Shown here piece after piece: positions 44,492 through 54,012 of a stretch of 64,000 bases of DNA. Under the pieces are notes generated by a model. It searched no databases and was not told where the DNA came from. It saw nothing but the letters and a program-made list of their open reading frames with translations. Positions within the stretch are counted from its first letter, which is position 1; each line of letters starts with the position of its first letter. The position numbers and the translations under genes were made by a program. The DNA is from CBFHMJ01 sp965656875 (lineage in GTDB: Bacteria; Pseudomonadota; Gammaproteobacteria; Enterobacterales; Alteromonadaceae): positions 1-64,000 of the forward strand of contig CBFHMJ010000039.1 of assembly GCA_965656875.1 (NCBI GenBank), given 5' to 3'.

Positions 44492-45157
44492 CTAACGAGA
44501 CATATTATTACCGACAATAACACCGCTCTGTAGCATCCATACTGCGGCTTCAGTTCGCGTGCTCAAATTAAGCTTCCGCAACAAATGGCGAACATGAACT
44601 TTTACTGTACCGTAAGTAATATTCAATTCGTTGGCGATTCCCTTATTGCTCATGCCTTCGGCAATCAGCGCAAGGATCTGGTTTTCACGACGTGTCAGTT
44701 GTTCAACCTGACGAGACTCAGGTTCATCATCCTGCCTCAACGCACCCACCAGGGTGTTACTAATTTGGTCTGCAATCACCACATCACCCGCCATCACCGA
44801 TTTCAGTTTTTGTAATAACTGAGCCGGTTCAATATCTTTCAATAAGTAGCCATCAACCCCAGATTTGATGGCCGACAATACGGCTGATGAATCATTAATA
44901 GACGTAACAATTACAATTTTTGCAGCTTGCCACGCCTGTTTCATGCTGGTAAAAACAGACTGCACGTCAACACGAGAAAAATCTGCATCCACCAGAACTA
45001 AATCAGGCGATACAGAATCATATGAAGCCGTTAAATCGTCTAACTGATCGAAATCAGCAACGACCTGAAACCCGGTATTGGGCGTCAGAAACGACTTCAT
45101 TCCCTTACGAAAAATGCTTTGATTATCGATTAACGCAATTGAACTCAATGCACTCAT
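44492..45157 (-). CDS. NarL/LuxR-type response regulator
   Basis: The 221-aa product has a receiver domain with phospho-acceptor Asp in LVLVDADFS and Lys in GYLLKDI, then a LuxR-type helix-turn-helix (LTRRENQILALIAEGMSNKG). No histidine kinase is adjacent, so it is an orphan. The start was set at ATG 45157, preceded by AAGGTG, because the receiver begins there; an in-frame extension to 45226 is probably untranslated leader. Targets unknown; an inverted repeat in its own leader is a candidate autoregulatory site. Confidence 0.88.
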   Translation of the reverse strand: MSALSSIALIDNQSIFRKGMKSFLTPNTGFQVVADFDQLDDLTASYDSVSPDLVLVDADFSRVDVQSVFTSMKQAWQAAKIVIVTSINDSSAVLSAIKSGVDGYLLKDIEPAQLLQKLKSVMAGDVVIADQISNTLVGALRQDDEPESRQVEQLTRRENQILALIAEGMSNKGIANELNITYGTVKVHVRHLLRKLNLSTRTEAAVWMLQSGVIVGNNMSR

Positions 45158-45261
45158 ACACAAACACCTTCTCACTTCGCCCCGTCTTACAAGTTGTAAG
45201 CTTGTAACTCCTGCGGGGATATGCATTGAACTCTGTGGCTGACAGGGTTCGCTTACCCTAA

Positions 45262-45284
45262 TAACTAATATTCCAGATTAGTTA
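45262..45284. promoter_or_regulatory. Inverted repeat in the leader of the NarL-type gene
   Basis: TAACTAAT (45262-45269) and ATTAGTTA (45277-45284) form a perfect 8-bp repeat. A TATAAT -10 (minus strand, 45309-45314) would put transcription start just upstream, so the repeat lies in the early transcribed region, about 105 nt before the start codon. Confidence 0.4.
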
Positions 45285-45444
45285 CTCAGCCCCTCCCAAA
45301 CAGGCGACATTATAAAGTTACCAGATGCTAATTATTAGTCGTTTTATCGCGTAATTGAGAGTTTTTTACAATTTATTTTGATTTAGAACAAACCTGAAAC
45401 GGGGAATTGGAAACGCAAAGTGAGTAACACTTCGGTAATAGAAA

Positions 45445-45470
45445 CAGAGAGGTGTATTAACACCTCTCTG
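45445..45470 (-). terminator. Terminator of the metalloprotease gene
   Basis: CAGAGAGGTG (45445-45454) pairs with CACCTCTCTG (45461-45470). On the minus strand GTTTCTATT-like sequence follows. Confidence 0.75.
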
Positions 45471-45496
45471 ATAGTTACGTACAAACACTAATCAAT

Positions 45497-47938
45497 TTAG
45501 ATAGGAGAGCCTGGTGGCAATGGTTGAATTTTAATCTGTGGAATCCATTTTCCATGATGGACATACCACTCCAACTGTTGGTACAAAAACAGATAATGAG
45601 CTTTGTCAGCATCTTCTACAGATTGTTGCGTCGCTTTATGTTTCAGCCACGGTTTTAATGCCTTAATTTGTGCGAAAATCGCTGACTTAACTTCTGGCAC
45701 AACCTTGTCAGATGTCACTGTTTTCATCAATTGCTCTACAACAACCTGATCCACACGCAATTTAATGGCACTGGAAGCACCAAAGCCTGAAGGTTGTTTT
45801 ATGGTTTGCTCCAGGATCTGACTAATCATACTATCCACAGATAGATGCTGATGATGTTGTCGTGACTGCATATGCAAACGATTCAATCGCTCATGTTGCA
45901 ACATCAAACTTAAGGTAAAGCCTGCTGCGGATTCTGCCGCCGATACCGGATCAAAATTAAGGCTGGTACGTCCTTTAAAACTTTCCCGGTTACGGTAATG
46001 ACCATACGCTTTTGGCACAATCAGATTCAGCAATGACTTATCAAGTGTCAGAAAATCAGGGGCAATTGTTTTCAACAAAGAATCAACGGCACGTTGCTGT
46101 TCGCTTTCGCTGACAACTCGATTTCCAGCAGCTCTTTTACCGTCTTTGATCTCATAATCGTAGTCAACGCCAGCAATTAGTTTAACGGCCGCTTCAACCT
46201 GGAAACGGTGTAACAAATAAACCGGCACCAAACGCTCTTCCAAATCTGATAATGCTGACCCGGAAGGTAGACTGTTCAAACCAAAATTCGACAACGCTGT
46301 TTTGCGCAATTTCATCAGACGATTTAGTTCTGAAACAGCATCAACACCGTTATCCCATAAATGCCCTTTACTATGGCTTCCACCTTTTACTCGTGCGTCA
46401 GCATCTGACATGTACAACATGCCTTTATCCTGAGTTTCAGTAATAAGCGCCGCTAATCCTTTCTTTTCAGCTTCAGCTGACGTGTAATCCTGATATCCCC
46501 AGGCAATAGTATATTTATCCCAGTCGCCGATACCTTTGTCATACGCGTGCTTTAATGAAACACGACCATTATCTAAAGTAACCAGTGGATGGGGATAATC
46601 CATCACGGAAGCTCTGTCGTTAACACTCGCAGCAAAGTTATGCGCTAATCCTAACGTATGACCGACTTCATGAGCAGAAAGCTGTCTGATTCTGTCCAGC
46701 GCCATTGCTTTTTGTTTACTGATATCATCCTTACCGTTATTGGAATAAGGCGATGTTAAACCAGCTGCAATAAGCAAATCTTGTCGAACTCGCAATGAGC
46801 CCAGCGTCACGTGACCTTTCAGGATCTCACCCGTTCTTGGATCAATAACACTGGCACCATAAGACCAACCACGTGTCGCCCGATGCACCCATTGAATCAC
46901 GTTGTAACGCACATCCATCGGGTCAGCATCGTCAGGCAGTATTTTGACCTGGAACGCATCTTTGTATCCGGCCGAACTAAACGCCTGGTTCCACCAGCTT
47001 GCGCCTTCAATTAATGCAGTCTTAACCGGTTCAGGCACACCTGGATCGAGGTAATAAACAATAGGCTCTACCGCTTCACTAACGTTGGCAGATGGATTCT
47101 TTTTATTCAGACGATGGCGAGGAATGTAACGAACTTCCATCGGTTCACCCAATGGCGCTGAGTAGTCTTTATGTTCCACACTCCAGAAACCAGAATACGG
47201 ATGAAAAGCACGAGGCTGATAATCATCATCCGGTAATTCAATTAACGAATGATGAAGATGAACCGTTAAACTGCCCGGATCAGGCGCAACCTGTTTAACA
47301 AATTCTCCAGGTTTACTGCCTTTAAACGTAACAACAGCTTCTAATTCACTGTTTTTAGGGAATGCTTTCAGACGCTTGTCATACACTGCGGAACGCGAAT
47401 TGTCCTGCTTATAAGAACCTTGCTTTTTAGCCGTCAGTTGATCGGAAATACCGTGAATATCAGATGTTAGAAATGGCGTGTAATCGATCAGGTAGGACGA
47501 CTTGTCTTTAGCTTTACTGACAATGTTGAAACCCTGAATAACGGAGCTGGCGAACGCTTCTTTTACTGATTGCTTTTCTGCCGGATTCGAACTACTGGCA
47601 CGATAATGTGTGTTTAACTGCTTCAGTAAAACCTTATTACCAAGACGCTCAAACTGAACAACACGAGTCTGTCCTAATTGTCCCCGATCCAAACCGATAT
47701 CATTCGAACCAATACCGTATGGCATGCTGCTCTGAAACAGGAAAGGTGATGACCCTTCTTCTACTTCGAGATAAACCTTGCCCGTTTCATCGTCATAATA
47801 GAAATCATAGTAACCATCATATCGAGTCATCGACTCAGTAAATTCAGCAATAGATTGTTTTTCTGCGGCAACAACCGGTTGGGCGATGGCAAAGAACACC
47901 CCTACAGATACCGCATTCATGTAATGTTTTAAACTCAA
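45497..47938 (-). CDS. Secreted zinc-dependent metalloprotease (DUF5117/DUF5118 type)
   Basis: The 813-aa product carries a signal peptide (MNAVSVGVFFAIAQPVVAA, after a short lead) and the zinc site HEVGHTLGLAH near residue 421, with the Met-turn SVMDYPHP, placing it among metzincin-like peptidases. Large flanking domains of the DUF5117 and DUF5118 kind are expected from the overall pattern. Start TTG 47938 was chosen because AGGAGG lies 5 nt upstream; a frame to 48010 has no such site. A secreted digestive or envelope protease is likely; substrate unknown. Confidence 0.85.
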   Translation of the reverse strand: MSLKHYMNAVSVGVFFAIAQPVVAAEKQSIAEFTESMTRYDGYYDFYYDDETGKVYLEVEEGSSPFLFQSSMPYGIGSNDIGLDRGQLGQTRVVQFERLGNKVLLKQLNTHYRASSSNPAEKQSVKEAFASSVIQGFNIVSKAKDKSSYLIDYTPFLTSDIHGISDQLTAKKQGSYKQDNSRSAVYDKRLKAFPKNSELEAVVTFKGSKPGEFVKQVAPDPGSLTVHLHHSLIELPDDDYQPRAFHPYSGFWSVEHKDYSAPLGEPMEVRYIPRHRLNKKNPSANVSEAVEPIVYYLDPGVPEPVKTALIEGASWWNQAFSSAGYKDAFQVKILPDDADPMDVRYNVIQWVHRATRGWSYGASVIDPRTGEILKGHVTLGSLRVRQDLLIAAGLTSPYSNNGKDDISKQKAMALDRIRQLSAHEVGHTLGLAHNFAASVNDRASVMDYPHPLVTLDNGRVSLKHAYDKGIGDWDKYTIAWGYQDYTSAEAEKKGLAALITETQDKGMLYMSDADARVKGGSHSKGHLWDNGVDAVSELNRLMKLRKTALSNFGLNSLPSGSALSDLEERLVPVYLLHRFQVEAAVKLIAGVDYDYEIKDGKRAAGNRVVSESEQQRAVDSLLKTIAPDFLTLDKSLLNLIVPKAYGHYRNRESFKGRTSLNFDPVSAAESAAGFTLSLMLQHERLNRLHMQSRQHHQHLSVDSMISQILEQTIKQPSGFGASSAIKLRVDQVVVEQLMKTVTSDKVVPEVKSAIFAQIKALKPWLKHKATQQSVEDADKAHYLFLYQQLEWYVHHGKWIPQIKIQPLPPGSPI

Positions 47939-48041
47939 CTCCGCCTCCTCAGGAGTTACTGTTGTGATATTAAAAACAAAACCTTGACCAGTTTTGTTTA
48001 TGCACAACAATCAACCATCTCTTTTTAATTATCACCACCAA

Positions 48042-48056
48042 AGGTCAACAGACCCT
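48042..48056 (+). repeat. 15-bp repeat, left copy, before fbp
   Basis: AGGTCAACAGACCCT here is the exact reverse complement of 49753-49767, beyond ppa. The core GGTC-AACA-GACC is itself palindromic. Confidence 0.6.
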
Positions 48057-48155
48057 AACGAAAATTCATTTATATGAAAACCTGAAATTTACGGCTAAAT
48101 CGTCTAAAATTCGCCGCGACAACTATTTTTGCCAACAGTGAAGGAAGTAAATTTC

Positions 48156-49133
48156 ATGCGTCGCCTACCCCCTGTACTTCGTGAAGACGGAGTCGACCTC
48201 GACCTGATATCGTTAATCCGCACCATTCTGGCCGCAGCAAAAGAAATATCTTTCCGCGTAAGTCAGGGCGCTCTTGCCGGCGTTCTGGGTTCTACACTGG
48301 ATGAAAACATCCAGGGAGAGGTACAGAAAAAGCTGGACGTTGTAGCCAACCAACTCTGGAAAGACATCATTCTTGAATCAGGTTTTGTTAAAGCCATCTC
48401 ATCTGAAGAAGAAGATTCAACCGTACCAGGATACGCCGATGGCAAATATCTGGTGACTTATGACCCACTTGATGGCTCGTCAAACATTGATGTCAATGGC
48501 TTGATTGGTAGTATCTTCTCGATTCTGAAAGCCCCTGAAGGTGCTGATCCATCAGATCCTTCAATGTTCTTGCAAAAGGGCGCAGAGCAAGTAGCCGCAG
48601 GCTATATCCTGTACGGACCATCAACCATGATGGCACTTACAACAGGTAATGGTGTTCGCTTGTATACGCTGGATAAAACACATGGTGGATTCCTCGTAAC
48701 AAAAGACAAATTTACAATTCCTGAAGATACTCAGGAATTTGCTATTAATATGTCAAATCAGCGCTTCTGGGAACCATCCATGAAGGACTATATCGCTGAC
48801 CTGCTACAAGGCGAAGAAGGTCCACGAGGAAAGCGCTTCAATATGCGCTGGATTGCAGCAATGGTTGCAGATATTCACCGCATTCTTTGCCGGGGTGGTA
48901 TTTTCGCGTATCCGGGTGACAGCCGTAATCCAAATAAGCCATACAAACTTCGACTAATGTATGAAGCAAATCCGATGGCTTTTCTGGTAGAACAGGCAGG
49001 TGGCGCCGCACACACTGGAACGCAACGAATTCTTGATATCCAGCCTGAAGACATTCACCAGCGTGTGTCTGTCATCATGGGTTCGAAAAATGAAGTAGAA
49101 ACCTGTGTTGGATACCATAACCGATCAAAATAA
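48156..49133 (+). CDS. fbp: Class 1 fructose-1,6-bisphosphatase
   Basis: Fbp hydrolyses fructose 1,6-bisphosphate in gluconeogenesis. The 325-aa product has the metal/substrate motif DPLDGSSNIDVNG near residue 110 and the C-terminal LLEP-like NPMAFLVEQAGG. ATG 48156 is preceded by AAGGAAG; an upstream TTG at 48129 is out of line with the family start. The fbp-ppa-mpl neighbourhood is as in E. coli. Confidence 0.96.
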   Translation: MRRLPPVLREDGVDLDLISLIRTILAAAKEISFRVSQGALAGVLGSTLDENIQGEVQKKLDVVANQLWKDIILESGFVKAISSEEEDSTVPGYADGKYLVTYDPLDGSSNIDVNGLIGSIFSILKAPEGADPSDPSMFLQKGAEQVAAGYILYGPSTMMALTTGNGVRLYTLDKTHGGFLVTKDKFTIPEDTQEFAINMSNQRFWEPSMKDYIADLLQGEEGPRGKRFNMRWIAAMVADIHRILCRGGIFAYPGDSRNPNKPYKLRLMYEANPMAFLVEQAGGAAHTGTQRILDIQPEDIHQRVSVIMGSKNEVETCVGYHNRSK

Positions 49134-49183
49134 GGCTATAATCGGCTGATTATTTTCAATTAATTAACAAAGGAAAATCTTCA

Positions 49184-49711
49184 ATGAGCTTACGCGAAGT
49201 ACCTGCGGGTAAAAATATTCCTGACGAAATCAACGTTATTATCGAAATTCCTGCAAATACTGACCCAATTAAATACGAAGTAGACAAAGACACTGGCGCT
49301 ATCTTCGTAGACCGCTTCATGGCAACGCCAATGTTCTACCCATGTAACTATGGTTACATCAATGACACGCTATCTCTTGATGGCGACCCGGTAGACGTAT
49401 TAGTACCAACGCCTTACCCACTTCTTTCTGGTTCAGTTGTTCGTTGTCGTCCTGTAGGCGTACTGAAAATGACTGACGAGTCTGGTGAAGACGCTAAAGT
49501 TGTTGCAGTTCCTGTTAGCAAATTAACGAAAATCTACGACGATGTAGACGACGTTCATCACTTACCAGAACTACTTAAAAACCAGATCCAGCACTTCTTC
49601 GAGCGTTACAAAGAGCTTGAGCCTGGCAAATGGGTTAAAGTTGACGGTTGGGAAGGTGTTGAAGCGGCTAAAGCTGAAATCATGTCTTCTTTCGAACGCG
49701 CTAAGAAATAA
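49184..49711 (+). CDS. ppa: Inorganic pyrophosphatase
   Basis: Ppa hydrolyses pyrophosphate and drives biosynthetic reactions. The 175-aa product is the standard bacterial family I enzyme with the signature DGDPVDVLV near residue 66 and the YGYINDTLSLDGDP region. AAGGAAAA precedes the ATG. A perfect TATAAT at 49137-49142 gives it a possible own promoter without a good -35. A long hairpin ends the transcript. Confidence 0.97.
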   Translation: MSLREVPAGKNIPDEINVIIEIPANTDPIKYEVDKDTGAIFVDRFMATPMFYPCNYGYINDTLSLDGDPVDVLVPTPYPLLSGSVVRCRPVGVLKMTDESGEDAKVVAVPVSKLTKIYDDVDDVHHLPELLKNQIQHFFERYKELEPGKWVKVDGWEGVEAAKAEIMSSFERAKK

Positions 49712-49740
49712 TCTGTTTCTTAATTAGCGTCGACATAACG

Positions 49741-49787
49741 AAAGGCGGTGTCAGGGTCTGTTGACCTCTGAAGTAACATCGCCTTTT
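49741..49787 (+). terminator. Long hairpin terminator after ppa
   Basis: AAAGGCG (49741-49747) pairs with CGCCTTT (49780-49786), enclosing an inner stem TCAGG...CCTCTGA that contains one copy of the 15-bp repeat. Confidence 0.65.
49753..49767 (-). repeat. 15-bp repeat, right copy, after ppa
   Basis: AGGGTCTGTTGACCT, the reverse complement of 48042-48056, sits inside the hairpin downstream of ppa. Confidence 0.6.
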
Positions 49788-49847
49788 GTTTATCTGAAAC
49801 TTAAAAATACCCTTGTATTATCTATGTAATTTGCTGTTTACAGTGGC

Positions 49848-50165
49848 TTACAACCCATAGCTTCGAGCAACAACGCAGACTCTCACCCTGTAATCTTGAT
49901 ACCAACCCTGTTTTCCTCTACGCTGGGCGACTTGATGATCAACATGGTTTTTCCACTGCTTGATCGCATCTTCGCTTTGCCAGTACGACACGGTTATTCC
50001 GAGACCATCTTCTCCACGCGCTGATTCCAGCCCTAAAAAACCAGGCTGCTGCTGAGCGAGCTGAACCATGAGTTCAGCGGTTTCATCGTATTCCTGATCC
50101 TGTTGTGTTCGGATTGAGGTGAAAATAACAGCGTGGTACGGCGGTTTTGGTGTATCAGCCAACAT
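49848..50165 (-). CDS. Antibiotic biosynthesis monooxygenase family protein
   Basis: A 105-aa ABM-domain protein of ferredoxin-like fold: HAVIFTSIRT, PGFLGLESARGEDG and VSYWQSEDAIKQWKNH are typical. Members include quinol monooxygenases and haem-degrading enzymes, and the substrate cannot be read from the sequence. It diverges from the MFS gene by 67 bp. Confidence 0.8.
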   Translation of the reverse strand: MLADTPKPPYHAVIFTSIRTQQDQEYDETAELMVQLAQQQPGFLGLESARGEDGLGITVSYWQSEDAIKQWKNHVDHQVAQRRGKQGWYQDYRVRVCVVARSYGL

Positions 50166-50232
50166 AACAGTGTTGTCTCTTCGGTAAAGTAACGTTCAGC
50201 CGTTATATCAAACATATGAGCAAATTGCAGTT

Positions 50233-51438
50233 ATGACTAATCACTCTTTCTTTAAACGTCCTGAGAACTTGTTGTTGATCATGGCATTCGTGATGCCCAT
50301 GACATTCTCAGTCTGGAATGCACTGCTAAATAACTTTGTTATTGAAAAAGCTGCATTCACCGGTAAGGAAATTGGTTTACTGCAAAGTATTCGTGAGATC
50401 CCCGGGTTCCTGGCATTTACCGCCGTCTTCGTTCTGTTATTTATAAAAGAACAACGCTTCGCCTTATTGTCACTACTAACCATGTCCGTTGGTGTTGCCG
50501 TCACTGGTTATTTTCCTACTGCCATTGGTCTGTATCTGACCACACTTCTGATGTCGATTGGTTTTCATTACTTTGAAACGATTAATCAATCACTGACATT
50601 ACAATGGCTGGATAAAGACAAAACAGCCGAGTTCATGGGTAAATCTCTGGCCGTTAAATCGTTTGCCTCGCTCCTCGCATACGGACTTATCTGGCTATTG
50701 ATGGAATGGATGGACATTAGCTATCAACATATGTATCTACTGTCCGGTATTGCGGGTGTGTTAATCGTGCTTTTCATCTGGGCTGCTTTTCCGCTCTTTC
50801 CTCAACATCATCAACAACATAAAAAGATGGTGCTACGTAAGCAATACTGGCTGTATTACGGTTTAACTTTTTTAAGTGGAGCCAGACGGCAGATCTTCAT
50901 GGTCTTTGCCGGTTATATGATGGTCGAGAAGTTCGGTTACAGTGTCGGCCAGATAGCCATGTTATTTGCGGTCAATTATTTGTTTAATCTGTTTTTCGCT
51001 GTTCGTATTGGTAAATGGATTGGGCATGTGGGTGAGCGAAAAGTACTGATGCTGGAATACATTGGATTAATTATTGTATTCGTCAGCTACGCTTTTGTAA
51101 GCGATGGAAAGGTTGCAGCGGCTTTGTACATTATTGATCATTTATTCTTTGCGCTGGCAATCGCGATTAAAACCTATTTCCAGAAAATCGCTGATCCGAA
51201 GGATATCGCTGCAACCGCAGGCGTTTCATTCAGTATTAATCATATTGCTGCGGTTGTAATTCCTGCACTGCTTGGCCTTGTCTGGCTCACATCACCAAAA
51301 CTGGTTTTCCTGACTGGCGCTGGTTTTGCCATTTGTTCGTTTATTCTGGCTCTGAACATTCCTGTTAATCCAACTCGGGAAAATCAGGCTAATGTAGGGA
51401 ACATTACGATTAAACCCTCTCCTGAGACAAACACTTAA
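50233..51438 (+). CDS. MFS transporter
   Basis: A 401-aa protein with about 12 hydrophobic segments, a loop between the sixth and seventh with PQHHQQHKK, and the pattern of the major facilitator superfamily. The N-terminus (TGKEIGLLQSIREIPGFL) resembles multidrug-type members. Substrate unknown. It shares a divergent promoter region with the ABM-domain gene and ends at a hairpin shared with the convergent EAL gene. Confidence 0.82.
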   Translation: MTNHSFFKRPENLLLIMAFVMPMTFSVWNALLNNFVIEKAAFTGKEIGLLQSIREIPGFLAFTAVFVLLFIKEQRFALLSLLTMSVGVAVTGYFPTAIGLYLTTLLMSIGFHYFETINQSLTLQWLDKDKTAEFMGKSLAVKSFASLLAYGLIWLLMEWMDISYQHMYLLSGIAGVLIVLFIWAAFPLFPQHHQQHKKMVLRKQYWLYYGLTFLSGARRQIFMVFAGYMMVEKFGYSVGQIAMLFAVNYLFNLFFAVRIGKWIGHVGERKVLMLEYIGLIIVFVSYAFVSDGKVAAALYIIDHLFFALAIAIKTYFQKIADPKDIAATAGVSFSINHIAAVVIPALLGLVWLTSPKLVFLTGAGFAICSFILALNIPVNPTRENQANVGNITIKPSPETNT

Positions 51439-51468
51439 ATTTTAAATCAGGACACAGTGTCCAAACCT

Positions 51469-51496
51469 CTTGCTGGCTCAATGTTGAACCAGCAAG
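51469..51496. terminator. Hairpin between convergent MFS and EAL genes
   Basis: CTTGCTGG (51469-51476) pairs with CCAGCAAG (51489-51496). The stem covers the last codons of the EAL gene. U runs are weak on both strands. Confidence 0.5.
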
Positions 51497-53709
51497 GGGA
51501 TGACCTGCTCCACTGGCTGTGGTTTATAATATTTATAACCTTGTCCTTCCTGACAACTCAATTGTTTCAGATAGTCTTCCTGCTGAGCAGTTTCAATGCC
51601 TTCAGCAACAATAATCAAACCCAGTTTATGTCCCAGTTCAATTATCGTATCGACAAATAACGCACCTTCTGAACTCGAAATCTCGGAGATAAAATGACGA
51701 TCAATCTTCAGGCGATCCAATGGCAATTGCCTTAGATAGCTAAGCGAGGAAAACCCGGTGCCAAAATCATCCAACGCAATGCAAACACCTTTTTCTTTGA
51801 GTTTGTTTAATGCATCAACCACTCTGGTTGGCTGATCCATCAATACACTCTCCGTGATTTCAAGTTCAATCATATCTGGTGGCACTTGATATTCGGCCAG
51901 AATCTTCAGTACATCATCCACGAAGTTGGCATGTCTGAACTGAGAAACTGAAACATTGACCGCAATCCTCACCATAAACCCAAATTCTTTTTGCATTCGA
52001 TGCAGTGTTTTACAGGCTTGCTCAATGACCCAATAGCCAATACCAATGATGAGTCCTGAATTTTCGGCCAGTGGAATAAATGTATCAGGAGGAACAAAAT
52101 GACCATTCTCTGATGGCCAGCGCAATAGCGCTTCCATACCAATGATACTTCCCTTTTGCAGATCAATCTGAGGTTGATACCAAAGCTGTAATTTATCCTG
52201 CTGAAAATCATTTCTTAACTGTCGAACAATCCCCAGCCGCCAGGTTGTTTCTTCTTCCATCTCAGGCACATAAAAAACAAAATTATGCTGTGCATTACGC
52301 TTGGCATGATTCAACGCAATATACGTTTGTTTAAATAAAACCAGCCCGCTACTTTGGGCATCAACATCTTTTCTGGCCCCGATATTGACGTCCAGTGGAA
52401 TTAAATGTTCACCGGCACGAAACGGAAATTCGAAAATATTCTTCATCCGCTCTTCGTTTAATTCAGTATCAAAGCCTATCATGCCAAATACATCTGCACT
52501 GACCCGGGAAATAGTGACGGAATCAGGCAACTCATCACGCAAACGATCCGCAACAGAAATCAATAAGAGATTGCCAACTTCCTGTCCAAGTCCATCATTA
52601 ATGTCAGAGAATCCAGCCAGATCCAGCAATACCACAACATTACCCGGCACATGTCCGCGTCGGAAATGATTCAGGATATTGATAAATTCAGTTCGGTTAG
52701 GGAGTGACGTTAACGTATCCTGGAAAGCTGCAACACGAAGTTGTTGCAGTAAATTTATGTTCTCAAAACCAACAGAGACATTTGTCAGTAACACTTCTAT
52801 CAGATTGCCTTCCAGCTCAGTCAAATGTCGGTTTGATGCAATGTACACCGCAGCGCAAAACGCATTACCACCGAGGTAAAAACATATATCAGTGTCACCA
52901 TAAATATGCTCTTCCCGGTTCAAACAGGTTGTCACCTGATTAATCACCCGATCATCATCCAACTGTTCCAGCTTTAACTGCTGCATTGATGAATAAATAC
53001 CCGTTGCTCCGCGAACAATTAAATCTCTTGAGATCACTTCTTGTGAAGCCGCAGATCCTGTATATCTGGCACAAATCAATCCATTTGAATCAAGATGCAG
53101 AATCATGGCAATTTGCTGGATGACGGTTTCGCAAAACTCACTTAATGTACGCTTACACATCAAATGCGAGCTTAACTGAGCTATTTGCTCCATCGCCCGG
53201 CGACTTTCATTGATAGTGACGATTTGATCATAAGAGCGAATTGCGGAGAACAGCGTAGTGATGAGTCGTGACCGGGTCAGTTCAGTTTTGGTTTTGTAGT
53301 CATTAATATCATATTCCTTAATGATACGTTCTTCTGGCGCATAACCAGGCTGTCCGGTACGAAGAATAATGCGAAGTTCAGTCAAGTGCATGTCATCACG
53401 AATTTTACGAGCAACGTCTAAACCAGCTTCATCGTTTTCCATAACCACATCAAGAATAACCACAGCAAAATCATTTTGCTGCGTTAACACTTCCAAAGCT
53501 TCTGCCGCAGAATACGCATGATCAAACAACAACTCCCGACCAAGAATTGTAAGACCGGATAATGCCAATACCGTGACCGTGTGAATTTCTTCTTCATCAT
53601 CAACAATCAGTACTTTCCACGGCTTAACGGCATGGCTGACCGGCTCTTCCGGCGAATCCGGACCTTCATCAGCAAAAATGTATTCTTCTTCGATATCTGA
53701 CTGCCTCAT
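51478..53709 (-). CDS. REC-DUF3369-GGDEF-EAL protein, probable c-di-GMP phosphodiesterase
   Basis: The 743-aa protein begins with a receiver domain (Asp in VVILDVVMEN), then a DUF3369 sensory domain, a GGDEF domain and an EAL domain. The GGDEF motif is degenerate (RVSADVFGM in place of RxGGDEF, and DLAGF instead of DLDxF), so it is unlikely to make c-di-GMP. The EAL domain keeps EALLRW, NVSVSQ, EITES, DDFGTG, the downstream Lys in RLKIDR, AEGIET and the final QG, so hydrolysis is expected. No kinase is adjacent. Monocistronic. Confidence 0.9.
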   Translation of the reverse strand: MRQSDIEEEYIFADEGPDSPEEPVSHAVKPWKVLIVDDEEEIHTVTVLALSGLTILGRELLFDHAYSAAEALEVLTQQNDFAVVILDVVMENDEAGLDVARKIRDDMHLTELRIILRTGQPGYAPEERIIKEYDINDYKTKTELTRSRLITTLFSAIRSYDQIVTINESRRAMEQIAQLSSHLMCKRTLSEFCETVIQQIAMILHLDSNGLICARYTGSAASQEVISRDLIVRGATGIYSSMQQLKLEQLDDDRVINQVTTCLNREEHIYGDTDICFYLGGNAFCAAVYIASNRHLTELEGNLIEVLLTNVSVGFENINLLQQLRVAAFQDTLTSLPNRTEFINILNHFRRGHVPGNVVVLLDLAGFSDINDGLGQEVGNLLLISVADRLRDELPDSVTISRVSADVFGMIGFDTELNEERMKNIFEFPFRAGEHLIPLDVNIGARKDVDAQSSGLVLFKQTYIALNHAKRNAQHNFVFYVPEMEEETTWRLGIVRQLRNDFQQDKLQLWYQPQIDLQKGSIIGMEALLRWPSENGHFVPPDTFIPLAENSGLIIGIGYWVIEQACKTLHRMQKEFGFMVRIAVNVSVSQFRHANFVDDVLKILAEYQVPPDMIELEITESVLMDQPTRVVDALNKLKEKGVCIALDDFGTGFSSLSYLRQLPLDRLKIDRHFISEISSSEGALFVDTIIELGHKLGLIIVAEGIETAQQEDYLKQLSCQEGQGYKYYKPQPVEQVIPLLVQH

Positions 53710-53778
53710 ACCGCATCCTTCAAGTTAAAGCGATTAACCCCCCAGGCGAGGTCATGCCCGTTATTGTCTGATGTACTT

Positions 53779-54012
53779 TTATTCATTATCTATCACTGAC
53801 GTTTGGGCCGTTATGGAAAAAATTTCCATGTCGGCATCATTGTTGAAGCGCTTAAATCGTTCATTGCTGTAGCGAAATGACAACCATGTTACGGGGTATA
53901 CCTCATCGTAAATAAAAGAGCCTACCCTTATGATTTTTAACCATAATTTCATCTCTGCTCTTACGACTGTGTCTACGGCGTGATATCCAACAAAATAAAG
54001 TATAGAACACAT
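53779..54012 (-). CDS. Hypothetical 77-aa protein
   Basis: A 77-codon frame from ATG to TAA lies in an otherwise empty 580-bp region. I do not recognise it. There is no clear ribosome-binding site, but composition (VYPVTWLSFRYSNERFKRF) is protein-like. It may be a small gene or a remnant. Confidence 0.3.
   Translation of the reverse strand: MCSILYFVGYHAVDTVVRAEMKLWLKIIRVGSFIYDEVYPVTWLSFRYSNERFKRFNNDADMEIFSITAQTSVIDNE

Noticed and set aside
53810..53830. Palindrome ATGGAAA...TTTCCAT as an operator
   Set aside because: It lies in the small 77-codon frame and is AT-rich low complexity; no adjacent promoter supports it.
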